Positions 1 to 7,400 of a DNA stretch of 13,657 nt are shown here, piece after piece. The translations under genes were made by a program, and so were the position numbers. Below the pieces are notes generated by a model. It did not search any database, was not told the DNA's origin, and was given only the letters and a program-made list of their open reading frames with translations. This DNA comes from Actinomycetes bacterium (GTDB taxonomy: Bacteria > Actinomycetota > Actinomycetes > Actinomycetales > Cellulomonadaceae), in contig JAEWCA010000306.1 in NCBI GenBank assembly GCA_023390875.1, forward strand, positions 1-13,657. Direction: 5' to 3'. Within the stretch, counting starts at the first letter, position 1, and each line of letters opens with the position of its first letter.

Positions 1-38
1 GGGGCCCGGGGCCCGCCGCTCACGTGCGGGCGGTGCGC

Positions 39-104
39 GAGCTCGTCCGTTCCGGTCGAGGTCGTCAGCTGCAACCCACGACCTCGCCTGGAAGTCACGA
101 CCTC
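39..104. repeat. 66-bp inverted repeat made of 19-nt units, copy 1
   Basis: Two 33-nt arms (39-71 and 72-104) abut with no spacer and are reverse complements at 24 of 33 positions. Each arm holds one 19-nt unit beginning GAG plus a 14-nt partial unit. On the plus strand the right arm carries CACGACCTCGC twice, at 77-87 and 96-106, exactly 19 nt apart. Bases 71-107 align without gaps to 890-926 of the second copy with 27 of 37 identities and the same period. The element lies 43 bp beyond the stop codon of the methyltransferase gene. A terminator role is possible for this copy, but the other copy lies between divergent gene starts, so termination cannot be the shared function. Function unknown. 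Confidence 0.7.
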
Positions 105-147
105 GCGCCCCGCACCGGCCTCCTCGGACGAGCCGGCCGGGGTCTGA

Positions 148-711
148 TCACAGCAGCCCGGCGAGGCGGTACAGGACGAGCGAGCCCGCGACCGCGACGT
201 TGAGGCTCGCGCCCGTGCCCATCATGGGGATCTCGACGACCTGGTCGAGCAGGCCGAGCGCCTCGGGCGGGATGCCCGTCTGCTCGTGGCCGAGCACCAC
301 GACCGTGCGCCGCCGGGCGGCCGGGAGGTCGCCGAGCCGCACGGCCTCGTCGGCGAGCTCGACGCCGAGCACCGTCGAGCCGCCCGCGCGCTGCTTCTCC
401 AGCCAGCGCGTCACGTTGCCCGTCCAGTGCACGCACGCGGGACGGCGCAGGGTGTTGCCGCGGGCCAGGGCCTCCGGGACCCACGGCAGCCGGGGGACGG
501 CCATGCACGCGCCGACCGCGTCGCACGTGCGCAGCAGGGTCCCGAGGTTGACGCCGTGCAGGGGCCAGAGCGGGGCGACGACGAGGTGGTCCCAGCAACC
601 GTGCTCGTGCCGGCGGCGCTGGAGCCTCAGGTCGTCGCGGGAACGGACCCGGACGGGGCTGGTCGGTGCGCTCGTCGGCGCGTTCGCCGTGCTGTCCGTG
701 CGGCCCGTCAT
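148..711 (-). CDS. SpoU/TrmH-family RNA 2'-O-methyltransferase
   Basis: The 187-residue product carries all three SpoU (SPOUT) motifs. Motif 1 is NLGTLLRTCDAVGA at residues 55-68, with Asn55 and the likely catalytic Arg61. Motif 2 is VVVLGHEQTGIPPE at 137-150, with Glu143. Motif 3 is IPMMGTGASLNVAVA at 161-175, the knot loop that binds S-adenosylmethionine. Family members methylate a ribose 2'-OH in tRNA or rRNA in the cytoplasm; the target cannot be read from the sequence. The length is that of a bare SPOUT domain with about 35 extra N-terminal residues. The ATG at 709-711 was chosen because the frame upstream is low-complexity and Arg-rich; no clear Shine-Dalgarno precedes it. The gene stands alone and is flanked on both sides by the 66-bp palindromic elements. 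SAM-dependent ribose methylation is well supported; a TrmH or TrmL designation is not. Confidence 0.88.
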   Translation of the reverse strand: MTGRTDSTANAPTSAPTSPVRVRSRDDLRLQRRRHEHGCWDHLVVAPLWPLHGVNLGTLLRTCDAVGACMAVPRLPWVPEALARGNTLRRPACVHWTGNVTRWLEKQRAGGSTVLGVELADEAVRLGDLPAARRRTVVVLGHEQTGIPPEALGLLDQVVEIPMMGTGASLNVAVAGSLVLYRLAGLL

Positions 712-857
712 GCGCGACGGGCGTCGGGCCCTTCCGGGGTGGGTGTCATGAGAGCGGCGCTTCGCGGCGCGCCGGGGCCGTCGCAGGGGCCGTGAGAACG
801 GCCGGATCGAGGCAGGCCCGGCATCGTCGCACGCCTCCCCGCCCCGACGGAAGGCCC

Positions 858-923
858 GAGACCGTGGGTTGTCGCCGACTCCGGGGGTTGCAAGCCACGG
901 ACTCGGCGACAAGCCACGGACTC
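858..923. repeat. 66-bp inverted repeat made of 19-nt units, copy 2
   Basis: Arms 858-890 and 891-923 abut directly and are reverse complements at 28 of 33 positions. Each arm is a tandem of a 19-nt unit and a partial unit. The cleanest pair is CAAGCCACGGACTCGGCGA (891-909) followed by CAAGCCACGGACTCG (910-924), a perfect 15-nt direct repeat with period 19. The inner stretch 862-882 pairs with 899-919 at 19 of 21 positions. The element fills the gap between two divergent genes, the methyltransferase (start 711) and the YjbR-like gene (start 954), ending 30 bp before the latter. It is too imperfect and too phased to be chance. It could be a mobile REP-like repeat, an array of regulator sites or a structured RNA. 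Confidence 0.8.
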
Positions 924-941
924 GCGTCTTTGCTGCGCCGG

Positions 942-947
942 TACCGT
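942..947 (+). promoter_or_regulatory. possible -10 box for a leaderless transcript of the YjbR-like gene
   Basis: TACCGT fits the actinobacterial -10 pattern TAnnnT and ends 6 bp before the ATG at 954, the distance expected when transcription starts on the A of ATG. No Shine-Dalgarno is visible before this ATG, which agrees with a leaderless message. The -35 position would fall at about 919-924, inside the last unit of the palindromic element. This rests on one short match and is tentative. Confidence 0.3.
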
Positions 948-953
948 GGGCCG

Positions 954-1376
954 ATGAGCCAGGGGCGGGTGCTCGGGTGGGGGGACGACGACGTCGCCGA
1001 GGCGCGACGGCGGATCGGGGACGTCGTCGCTCGGCTGCCCGAGACGAGCGCCGTGGTCGACGACTACGGCAACACCGGGCTCTTCACCCGCGGCAAGCGG
1101 TTCGCGTGGATCCTGCCCGACCACCACGCCGACGGGCGGCTCGCCCTGTGGTGCAAGGCGGAACGGCACGAGCAGCAGGCGATCGTCGCGCGCGACCCCG
1201 ACCGGTACTTCGTCGCGCCGTACATGGGCCGGTTCGGGTGGGTCGCCGCGCACCTCGACGCGGGCCACTGCCCCGACTGGGCCGAGCTCGAGGAGATCGT
1301 CGAGGCCGGCTGGCGGCTGTCGGCCACACGGGCCGCGGTCGCGGCGTTCGACGCGGCGGGAGCGGCCGGCTCGTGA
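954..1376 (+). CDS. MmcQ/YjbR (DUF419)-like protein
   Basis: The 140-residue product has the size and layout of the YjbR/MmcQ family (CyaY-like fold, possibly DNA-binding, no established reaction). Visible signs are the segment TRGKRFAWILPDH (45-57) followed by a strand such as RLALWCKAE (62-70), then YFVAPYMGRFGWVAAHLD (85-102), which matches the family's 'Y-P-Y-x-G-x-x-GWV-x-x-x-L' region, and a C-terminal helix (108-135). The ATG at 954 was chosen because the reading frame upstream runs through the palindromic repeat element and lacks coding character. The gene stands alone, divergent from the methyltransferase gene and convergent with gpmA across a strong hairpin. There is no signal peptide or membrane segment, so it is cytosolic. 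Family assignment is fairly safe; the cellular role is unknown. Confidence 0.8.
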   Translation: MSQGRVLGWGDDDVAEARRRIGDVVARLPETSAVVDDYGNTGLFTRGKRFAWILPDHHADGRLALWCKAERHEQQAIVARDPDRYFVAPYMGRFGWVAAHLDAGHCPDWAELEEIVEAGWRLSATRAAVAAFDAAGAAGS

Positions 1377-1407
1377 CCGAGGCCGTCGCGACCATCAGGC
1401 CGGACGA

Positions 1408-1444
1408 CGACGCGCCGGCCACCCGAGGGGTGACCGGCGCGTCG
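1408..1444. terminator. bidirectional hairpin terminator
   Basis: Left arm GACGCGCCGGCCACCC (1409-1424) and right arm GGGTGACCGGCGCGTC (1428-1443) pair at 15 of 16 positions around the loop GAG; a C-G pair at 1408/1444 extends the stem to 17 bp. It lies between two convergent genes, 31 bp after the YjbR-like stop and 14 bp after the gpmA stop. There is no T-tract on either side, as is common in high-GC actinobacteria. Confidence 0.85.
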
Positions 1445-1458
1445 GTGGAGCGAGTGGG

Positions 1459-2199
1459 TCAGCGACCCTGGTTCGCGACCGCCTTGATGGCCTCCGCGGC
1501 CGCCTCGGGGTCGAGGTACGTGCCGCCCGGGTTGGTCGGCTTGAGCGTCTCCTCGTCGAGCATGTAGAGCAGCGGGATGCCCGTCGGGATGTTGATCCCG
1601 GCGATCGTCGCGTCGTCCACGTCGTCGAGGTGCTTGACCAGGGCGCGGATCGAGTTGCCGTGCGCCGCGACGAGCACGACCTTGCCCGCCTGCAGGTCGG
1701 GGATGATGTCCGACTGCCAGTAGGGCAGCGCGCGGACCAGCACCTGGGCCAGGGCCTCGGCGCGCGGGATCGGCTCGCCCGCGTAGCGCGGGTCGCTGTC
1801 CTGCGAGAACTCCGAGCCGAGCTCGATGTCCGGCGGCGGCACGTCGTACGAGCGGCGCCAGAGCATGAACTGCTCCTCGCCGTACTCGTCGAGCGTCTGC
1901 TTCTTGTCCTTGCCCTGCAGGGCGCCGTAGTGGCGCTCGTTCAGGCGCCAGCTGCGCTTGACGGGGATCCAGTGGCGGTCCGCGGCGTCGAGCGCGAGGT
2001 TCGCCGTGGTGATCGCGCGACGCAGCAGCGACGTGTGCACGACGTCGGGCAGCACGCCCGCGTCGGTGAGCAGCGTGCCGCCGCGCTTCGCCTCCTCGAT
2101 GCCCTTCTCGGACAGGGGCACGTCGACCCAGCCGGTGAACAGGTTCTTGGCGTTCCACTCGCTCTCGCCGTGGCGGAGCAGCACGAGGGTGTAGGTCAT
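1459..2199 (-). CDS. gpmA: 2,3-bisphosphoglycerate-dependent phosphoglycerate mutase
   Basis: The 246-residue product interconverts 3- and 2-phosphoglycerate in glycolysis and gluconeogenesis in the cytosol. The signature [10 protein letters not shown] starts at residue 7, with the phosphorylated His10. Glu88 in LNERHYG (86-92) is the expected acid/base, and the second catalytic His180 is in AAHGNS (178-183). Length and the long insert carrying GALQGKDKK (92-100) are those of the cofactor-dependent dPGM family, not of short phosphatase relatives. The ATG at 2197-2199 gives the canonical [11 protein letters not shown] start and has an AGGA (complement of 2207-2210) 7 bp upstream; longer in-frame extensions lack support. 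Divergent from the VOC gene. Proximity to mshA is the usual actinobacterial arrangement. Confidence 0.97.
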   Translation of the reverse strand: MTYTLVLLRHGESEWNAKNLFTGWVDVPLSEKGIEEAKRGGTLLTDAGVLPDVVHTSLLRRAITTANLALDAADRHWIPVKRSWRLNERHYGALQGKDKKQTLDEYGEEQFMLWRRSYDVPPPDIELGSEFSQDSDPRYAGEPIPRAEALAQVLVRALPYWQSDIIPDLQAGKVVLVAAHGNSIRALVKHLDDVDDATIAGINIPTGIPLLYMLDEETLKPTNPGGTYLDPEAAAEAIKAVANQGR

Positions 2200-2277
2200 G
2201 GGGCCATCCTGCCGCAGCCCCGGGACGTGCGTGCAGGACGTCCGTCGCTTGTCGGCGCCCGCTGGCATCCTGACGGC

Positions 2278-2628
2278 ATGGAACGCGTCCTGGGCATCGG
2301 TGGGTACTTCGTGCGTGCGTCCGACCCGGCGGCGCTGACCGCCTGGTACCGCGACGTCCTCGGGCTCGACCTCGACGTGCACGGGCTGTGGCAGCCGGAC
2401 GCAGGACCCACGGTGTTCGCGGCCTTCGAGCGGGCGAGCGACTACTTCCCCGGCGCGCAGCAGACGATGCTGAACTTCCGCGTGCGGGACCTCGACGCGA
2501 TGCTCGCGCAGGTGCGGGCCGCCGGCGGGACGGTCACCGACGAGGTGCAGGACATGGACGGCGTCGGGCGGTTCGGGTGGGTCAGCGACCCCGACGGCAA
2601 CCGGATCGAGCTCTGGCAGCCGGAGTGA
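2278..2628 (+). CDS. VOC-superfamily (glyoxalase/bleomycin-resistance-like) protein
   Basis: The 116-residue product is one vicinal-oxygen-chelate domain of two beta-alpha-beta-beta-beta units. The first is [20 protein letters not shown] (9-28), with the family's Asp-Pro then Trp-Tyr-x-x-x-Leu-Gly pattern. The second ends in [16 protein letters not shown], the typical 'DPDGNxIEL' close, whose Glu is the usual metal ligand. VOC proteins include lyases, dioxygenases and resistance proteins; the substrate here cannot be told. The ATG at 2278-2280 gives a complete domain; no clear Shine-Dalgarno precedes it, only a weak purine stretch. It is divergent from gpmA (78 bp apart) and its stop lies 3 bp from the stop of the unknown gene on the other strand. 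No signal peptide. Confidence 0.88.
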   Translation: MERVLGIGGYFVRASDPAALTAWYRDVLGLDLDVHGLWQPDAGPTVFAAFERASDYFPGAQQTMLNFRVRDLDAMLAQVRAAGGTVTDEVQDMDGVGRFGWVSDPDGNRIELWQPE

Positions 2629-2631
2629 GCC

Positions 2632-2952
2632 TCAGCGCTGCGCCTCCCACGCGTCGATCGCGTCGGAGGCAGCCGCGGCATCACCGAGGCGGGTGCACGT
2701 CGGCCACGGAACCGGCTCGACCCGACCCGTCCACGTCGGGTGCACCAGGGCGAAGGTGCCGTCGGCGAGGCTGACGACGACGTCGTCGGTGGGTCCGTAC
2801 CGCGCCTCGACCCGCACGATCTGGCCTGCCAGCGGGTGGTCAGGGCTCAGCGCGCGCTCGATCTCCCGGAGCACCGACGCGAAGTTGTCATCGGCGGGGT
2901 GCTCCGGGTCGCTCCGGGCCCACCAGTCGTCCGAGAGCCTGAGCGACGCCAC
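2632..2952 (-). CDS. small conserved-looking protein of unknown function, downstream of mshA
   Basis: 106 residues, no family recognised. The N-terminal third is acidic and polar (SLRLSDDWWARSDPEHP), a helix containing VLREIERAL follows, then strands rich in Val (IVRVEARYG, VVVSLADGTFALVHPTW) and a short C-terminal helix. There is no signal peptide or membrane segment. The start used is a GTG at 2950-2952; no ATG is available nearby in frame and no clear Shine-Dalgarno is seen. It lies 43 bp downstream of mshA on the same strand, so co-transcription is likely. Its stop nearly touches the VOC gene's stop. The residue pattern and placement favour a real gene, but the function is unknown. Confidence 0.7.
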   Translation of the reverse strand: MASLRLSDDWWARSDPEHPADDNFASVLREIERALSPDHPLAGQIVRVEARYGPTDDVVVSLADGTFALVHPTWTGRVEPVPWPTCTRLGDAAAASDAIDAWEAQR

Positions 2953-2995
2953 GCGCCGATGGTGCCATGCCCCCTGCCGCCGCCGGGAATGAGCG

Positions 2996-4327
2996 TCAGC
3001 GGGACTCGGCGGCGACGCCGTAGACCTTGAGGAGCTGGTCGGCGGTGGTGCCCCAGCCGAAGCGTTCGGCGACCTGACGGGCTCCGCCCGACATCGTCGC
3101 GAGCGCCGCCTTGTCCGCGAGGACGTCGGACAGCACGTCGGCCCACACCGCGGGGTCGTGGCCGCGCACGAGCCGGCCGGAGGTGCCGTCCTCGACGATC
3201 GACCGCAGGCCGCCGACGGCGGCGGCCACGACGGGCACGCCGCTGGCCTGCGCCTCCGCGGCGACCAGCCCGAACGACTCGGAGCGGGACGGCATCGCGA
3301 CGACGTCGGCCGCGTGGTACCAGGTGGCGAGCGTGTCGCGGTCGGCGGGCGGGCGGACGACGACCTCGTCGGGCACGCCGGTGACGGCCGCGAGCGCCTG
3401 CAGCTCCCGCACCGAGGTCGAGCGGCCGGACGGGCCGCCGAGGACGACGAGCAGGGGCACGGGCCGGCCGGTCGCGTGCAGGACGCCGAGGGCCCGGACC
3501 AGCACGTCGGGGGCCTTGAGGGCCTGGACGCGGCCGGCGAACAGCACGACGTCGCGGTCGAGCGGCAGGCCGAGAGCGCGGCGGGCGGCCACCCGGTCGG
3601 CGTCGGGGACGGGGGCGAACCGGTCGAGGTCGACGCCGGGCTCGACGACGTGCACGCGGGACGGGTCGGCGCCGTACAGCTCGACGAGCTCCTGCGCCTC
3701 GCACGGGGTGCTGGCCACGAGCGCGTCGGCCTCGGCGACCACCTGCTCCTCGCCGAGCACGCGGCCGTGCGGCTCCGGGGTGTCGCCGGGCGCGAGCGAC
3801 GCGTTCTTCACGCGGGCGAGCGTGTGGGCGGTGTGCACGAGCGGCACCTCCCACCGGTCGGCGGCGATGCGGCCCACCTGGCCGGACAGCCAGTAGTGCG
3901 AGTGGACGACGTCGTACCAGCCGGGCCGGCGCGCGGCCTCGGAGCGCAGCACTCCCGCGGCCATGCCGCACAGGACGCCGGGGAGGTCGTTCTTGTCGAG
4001 CCGCTCGAACGGGCCGGCCGGCACGTGGTGCACCAGGACGGGCGGCGTGACGCCCGGCTCGACGGCGTGCGCGAGGAGCACGTCGCGGGACTCGTCGTGC
4101 GTGAGCTCGCGACCCGTCGCGTCGGCGCCCGGCAGCACGACGGTCTCGGGGAGGTCGGACGACGTCGCGCGCGTGAAGATCTCGACGCGCGCACCGCGGG
4201 CGGCCAGGGCCCGGGACAGCTCGAGCACGTAGACGTTCATGCCGCCCGCGTCCCCCGTGCCGGGCTGCTCCAGGGGTGAGGTGTGCACCGAGAGCATGGC
4301 GACGCGGGGGGCGTGCTCGAAGGTCAC
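2996..4327 (-). CDS. mshA: D-inositol-3-phosphate glycosyltransferase, mycothiol synthesis
   Basis: The 443-residue GT4 (GT-B fold) enzyme transfers GlcNAc from UDP-GlcNAc to 1L-myo-inositol 3-phosphate, the first committed step of mycothiol synthesis in the cytosol. The MshA-typical N-terminal loop [12 protein letters not shown] (23-34) follows strand [10 protein letters not shown] (9-18). The donor-binding FAGRVQALK (263-271) provides Arg266 and Lys271. The EX7E motif is at Glu350 and Glu358 in [13 protein letters not shown]. Length matches the family. The start is GTG at 4325-4327, preceded by AGGAG 5 bp upstream. The next gene upstream, GH3, ends 95 bp away behind a possible terminator, so mshA probably has its own promoter and heads a unit with the small downstream gene. 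Confidence 0.95.
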   Translation of the reverse strand: MTFEHAPRVAMLSVHTSPLEQPGTGDAGGMNVYVLELSRALAARGARVEIFTRATSSDLPETVVLPGADATGRELTHDESRDVLLAHAVEPGVTPPVLVHHVPAGPFERLDKNDLPGVLCGMAAGVLRSEAARRPGWYDVVHSHYWLSGQVGRIAADRWEVPLVHTAHTLARVKNASLAPGDTPEPHGRVLGEEQVVAEADALVASTPCEAQELVELYGADPSRVHVVEPGVDLDRFAPVPDADRVAARRALGLPLDRDVVLFAGRVQALKAPDVLVRALGVLHATGRPVPLLVVLGGPSGRSTSVRELQALAAVTGVPDEVVVRPPADRDTLATWYHAADVVAMPSRSESFGLVAAEAQASGVPVVAAAVGGLRSIVEDGTSGRLVRGHDPAVWADVLSDVLADKAALATMSGGARQVAERFGWGTTADQLLKVYGVAAESR

Positions 4328-4332
4328 GGAGT

Positions 4333-4337
4333 CTCCT
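4333..4337 (-). promoter_or_regulatory. ribosome binding site of mshA
   Basis: On the minus strand AGGAG stands 5 bp before the GTG at 4325-4327. It supports the GTG start over the in-frame ATG at codon 11, which would cut into the first beta strand of the GT-B fold. Confidence 0.65.
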
Positions 4338-4378
4338 GGAGGACGGGTCTTCGCCCATTCTCACGCACCTACCGGGCA

Positions 4379-4410
4379 GCCCGCGCTCGGAACGGGGGTG
4401 TCGCGCGGGC
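4379..4410 (-). terminator. possible terminator after the GH3 gene
   Basis: GCCCGCGC (4379-4386) and GCGCGGGC (4403-4410) form a perfect 8-bp stem with a 16-nt loop, starting 11 bp beyond the GH3 stop codon. There is no T-tract. The loop is longer than in the other hairpins of this window, so the call is tentative. Confidence 0.4.
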
Positions 4411-4421
4411 CGCCCGGCCTC

Positions 4422-7400
4422 TCAGCGCACCACCAGCAGGTGAGGAAGGGACGCCCACGGGAGGTAGCTGTCGTCGCCGCGGTACGTCACGACGACGAGC
4501 GAGGTCCTGGTCGACGACGGCAGCGTGACCGTCGCGTGGCCGGCGGCGTCGAGGGTCGCGGTGCCGCGGCGGGTGCCGTTGGCCCAGACGTCGACCGTGC
4601 CCGTCGGGGCGATCCCGGGGACGCCGCTGACCTGCACCTGGACCACCTTCGGGTCCCTGGCGCGGACGCTCCAGTCGGTGCCGTCCGTCGACACCCTCGG
4701 GAGGGTTCTGGTGACGGTGAGGTTCACCGGCTCGGACGACGAGCCGAGCACCGGCGGGTCGGCGGCCGGCGCTCCCCCGTAGACCGCGACGAGCCGGTGG
4801 TGGCCCGCCGCGAGGGTCGCCGGGAGGGTCACCTTGCCGGTGCCGTGGCGGAGCGTGACGTTCGCCACCGGCACCCCGTCGGCCTGGATCTCGACCGTCC
4901 CGGTCGGCGTCGTCCCCTCGGCGGTGACCGCGACGCGGGCCGTGACCGGCCGGCCGAGGACCGCGACCGGCGACGACAGCGTGAGCGTCGTCCTCGACGC
5001 GACCGGGGCGGTCGTCGAGACCCCCGCGACCCGTGCGAGGAGCTCGGCGGCGTCGCCCGCGGCGCCCGACATGAGGGCGTGCTCGGCGTCGGCGGTGAGG
5101 GCGACGGCGTCGTCGGGCAGCGCGCTCGTCGCCGTGCCCACCGCCGCCTGGGCGAGGTCGCGGAGCAGCGAGACGACGAGGCCCGCCGCCGCTGCCGTGT
5201 CGCGGTCGGTGCCGTCGAGCAGCCCGGCGGCGTGCGCGAGGAGCGGGACCGACGTCGACAGCGTCGCCGGGTCGAGCGTCGATCCCGTCCAGACGGGTGC
5301 GTCGAGCACGGCCTGCACCGCGTCGCGCGCGGCGCCCGCCGGGAGGTCGGCCACGGCCGTCGTGAGTCGGTCGCGCTGCGCGTCGGTGCGCAGGCCCCAG
5401 CCGTACGCATACAGCGGGTCGTACGTGGCGTCGCCGACGTTGACGGGCACCTGCTCGGCGGTCGCCGGCCACGTCACGGGAAGGCGGCCGGTGAAGGGCC
5501 GGTCGCCGAACAGCACGTCCGCGACACCCGCACCCTCGGAGCCGGGCAGCCACGACGCGACGAGCGCGTCGATCTCGCCGAGCTGCTCGGTGACGAGCTG
5601 CGGGCGGCCCGAGACGACGAGCACCGCGCACGGCACGGCACCGCAGACGCGGTCGATCGCGGTCCGGTCGGCGGCCGACAGGGACAGGCTCTTGCCGTTG
5701 TTGCCGACGTCGCCCTGACCCTCCGCGTACGGCGTCTCGCCGACCACGACGACACCGACGGTCGCGTCGCCGACGGGCGCCGAGGCGTCCTTCGAGTACG
5801 TGACCGACGCGCCGGGCGCGACCTGCCGGATCCCGCCGAGGATCGTCGTCCCGGTCGTGATCGGGCCCGACGAGCCCTGCCACGAGATGGTCCAGCCGCC
5901 GGCCTGGTTGCCGAGGTCGTCGGCGTTGGAGCCCGCGACGTACACGTGCGCGTCCTTGGCGAGCGGGAGGACCGCGTCGTTCTTCAGGAGCACCTGCGAC
6001 TCGCCGGCCGCCGCCCGCGCGACGGCCCGGTGGGCGTCCGAGCCGACCACGCCCGCCTGCGAGCGGTCGGTGAACGGGTGCTCGAACAGCCCGAGCGCGA
6101 ACTTCTGCGTGAGGATCCGCCGGACCGCGTCGTCGACCCGGGCCTGCGTCACGACGCCCGTCTCGACGTTCGTCGTCATCGACGTGATGAACGCGCCGAA
6201 GTTGTACGGCGCCATCGCCATGTCGAGCCCGGCGTTCACCGATCGCGCGGCCTTCTCGCCGTACGTGCCGCCCGGGAGCTTGTCGATGCCCTCCCAGTCG
6301 CTGACGAGGAACCCGTCGAAGCCGAGGTCGCCCTTGAGCAGGTCGGTGTTCAGGGCGCCGTTCTCGTGCATCCGCACCGGGTCGCCGCCGGCGACCGACA
6401 CCGCCGAGTACGACGGCATGATCGACCCGACGCCCGCGGCGATGGCCGGCTCGTAGGGTGCGACGTACAGCCGTCGCAGCTCGTCGAGCGAGGCGACGTG
6501 CGTGATGCCCTGGTCGATCGGGTAGCCGGTGCCCGCGAGCGCCGGGTCGTACGTGGTCCCGCCGTCGCCGGTCCAGTGCTTCGCGGTCGCGAGCACCTCG
6601 TCGGTGCCGGACATGTCGGCTGGGTCCGCACCCTGCAGGCCCGTGATCGCGGGCTCCGCCATGGCCGTGACCAGCGCGGGGTCCTCGCCGAACGACTCGT
6701 AGCTGCGGCCCCACCGCTCGTCGCGCGTGACGCACAGGCACGGCGAGAACGCCCACGGGACGCCCGTCGCGCGCACCTCGGCCGCGGTCGCGCGCGCAGC
6801 GGCCTCGACGAGGTCGGCGTCGCGCGCGGCACCGAGACCCTCGTTGTGCGGGAAGATCGTCGCCCCGACCACGTTGTTGTGGCCGTGCACGGCGTCGACG
6901 CCGTAGATCAGCGGGATCTGCAGCCGGGTCGACAGGGCCTGGCGCTGGAAGCCGTCGACCATGTCGGCCCAGCCGGCCGCCGTGTTGGCCGCGGGGACCG
7001 AGCCGCCGCCCGACAGCACCGAGCCGAGCGTGAGGTCCGCGATCTGCTGCGGCGACGTCAGGCCGAGGCGTTCCGCCTGGGTCATCTGACCGATCTTCTC
7101 GGCGAGCGTCATGCGGCCCAGGAGGTCGTCGACGCGCTGCGCGGTCGGGAGGGTCGCGTCGAGGTAGGGCGCGCCGACGGCGTCGAGCACCACGCGGGGT
7201 GACGTGCCGACCGCGGCGCCCGTCGCGCCGAGCGTGACCTCGACCGTGCGGGCGTCGTCCTGCTCGGCCGTGGCGTGTGTGACGACGTCGATCGTCTGCG
7301 CCGTCCCCGAGGGGGTGCCCGCGTCGAACGTGAGCGTGCCGCTGAAGGCGTCGTAGTGCTCGCCGGCCGTCGCGGTGCCGGGGCCGTTCGCGTACGTGAC

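Noticed and set aside
11..31. Possible hairpin GCCCGC-N9-GCGGGC at the left edge, perhaps a terminator of a gene outside the window
   Set aside because: Only 6 bp, and no gene can be supported in 1-147: the open frames there are short and cross the palindromic element.
788..803. Small perfect hairpin GGCCGT-GAGA-ACGGCC in the methyltransferase/YjbR gap
   Set aside because: A 6-bp GC stem is common by chance in DNA of this composition, and its position between divergent starts gives it no obvious role.
2237..2258. Stretch in the gpmA/VOC gap (CGTCCGTCGCTTGTCGGCG) resembling one 19-nt unit of the palindromic elements
   Set aside because: Needs a one-base insertion to align, and there is no tandem partner or inverted arm; chance similarity cannot be excluded.
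4239..7202. Very long open frame on the plus strand opposite the GH3 gene
   Set aside because: The product is Arg/Gly/Asp-rich without any domain, and the frame stays open because the GH3 gene has G/C at nearly every third position. The minus-strand frame has catalytic motifs and a signal peptide.
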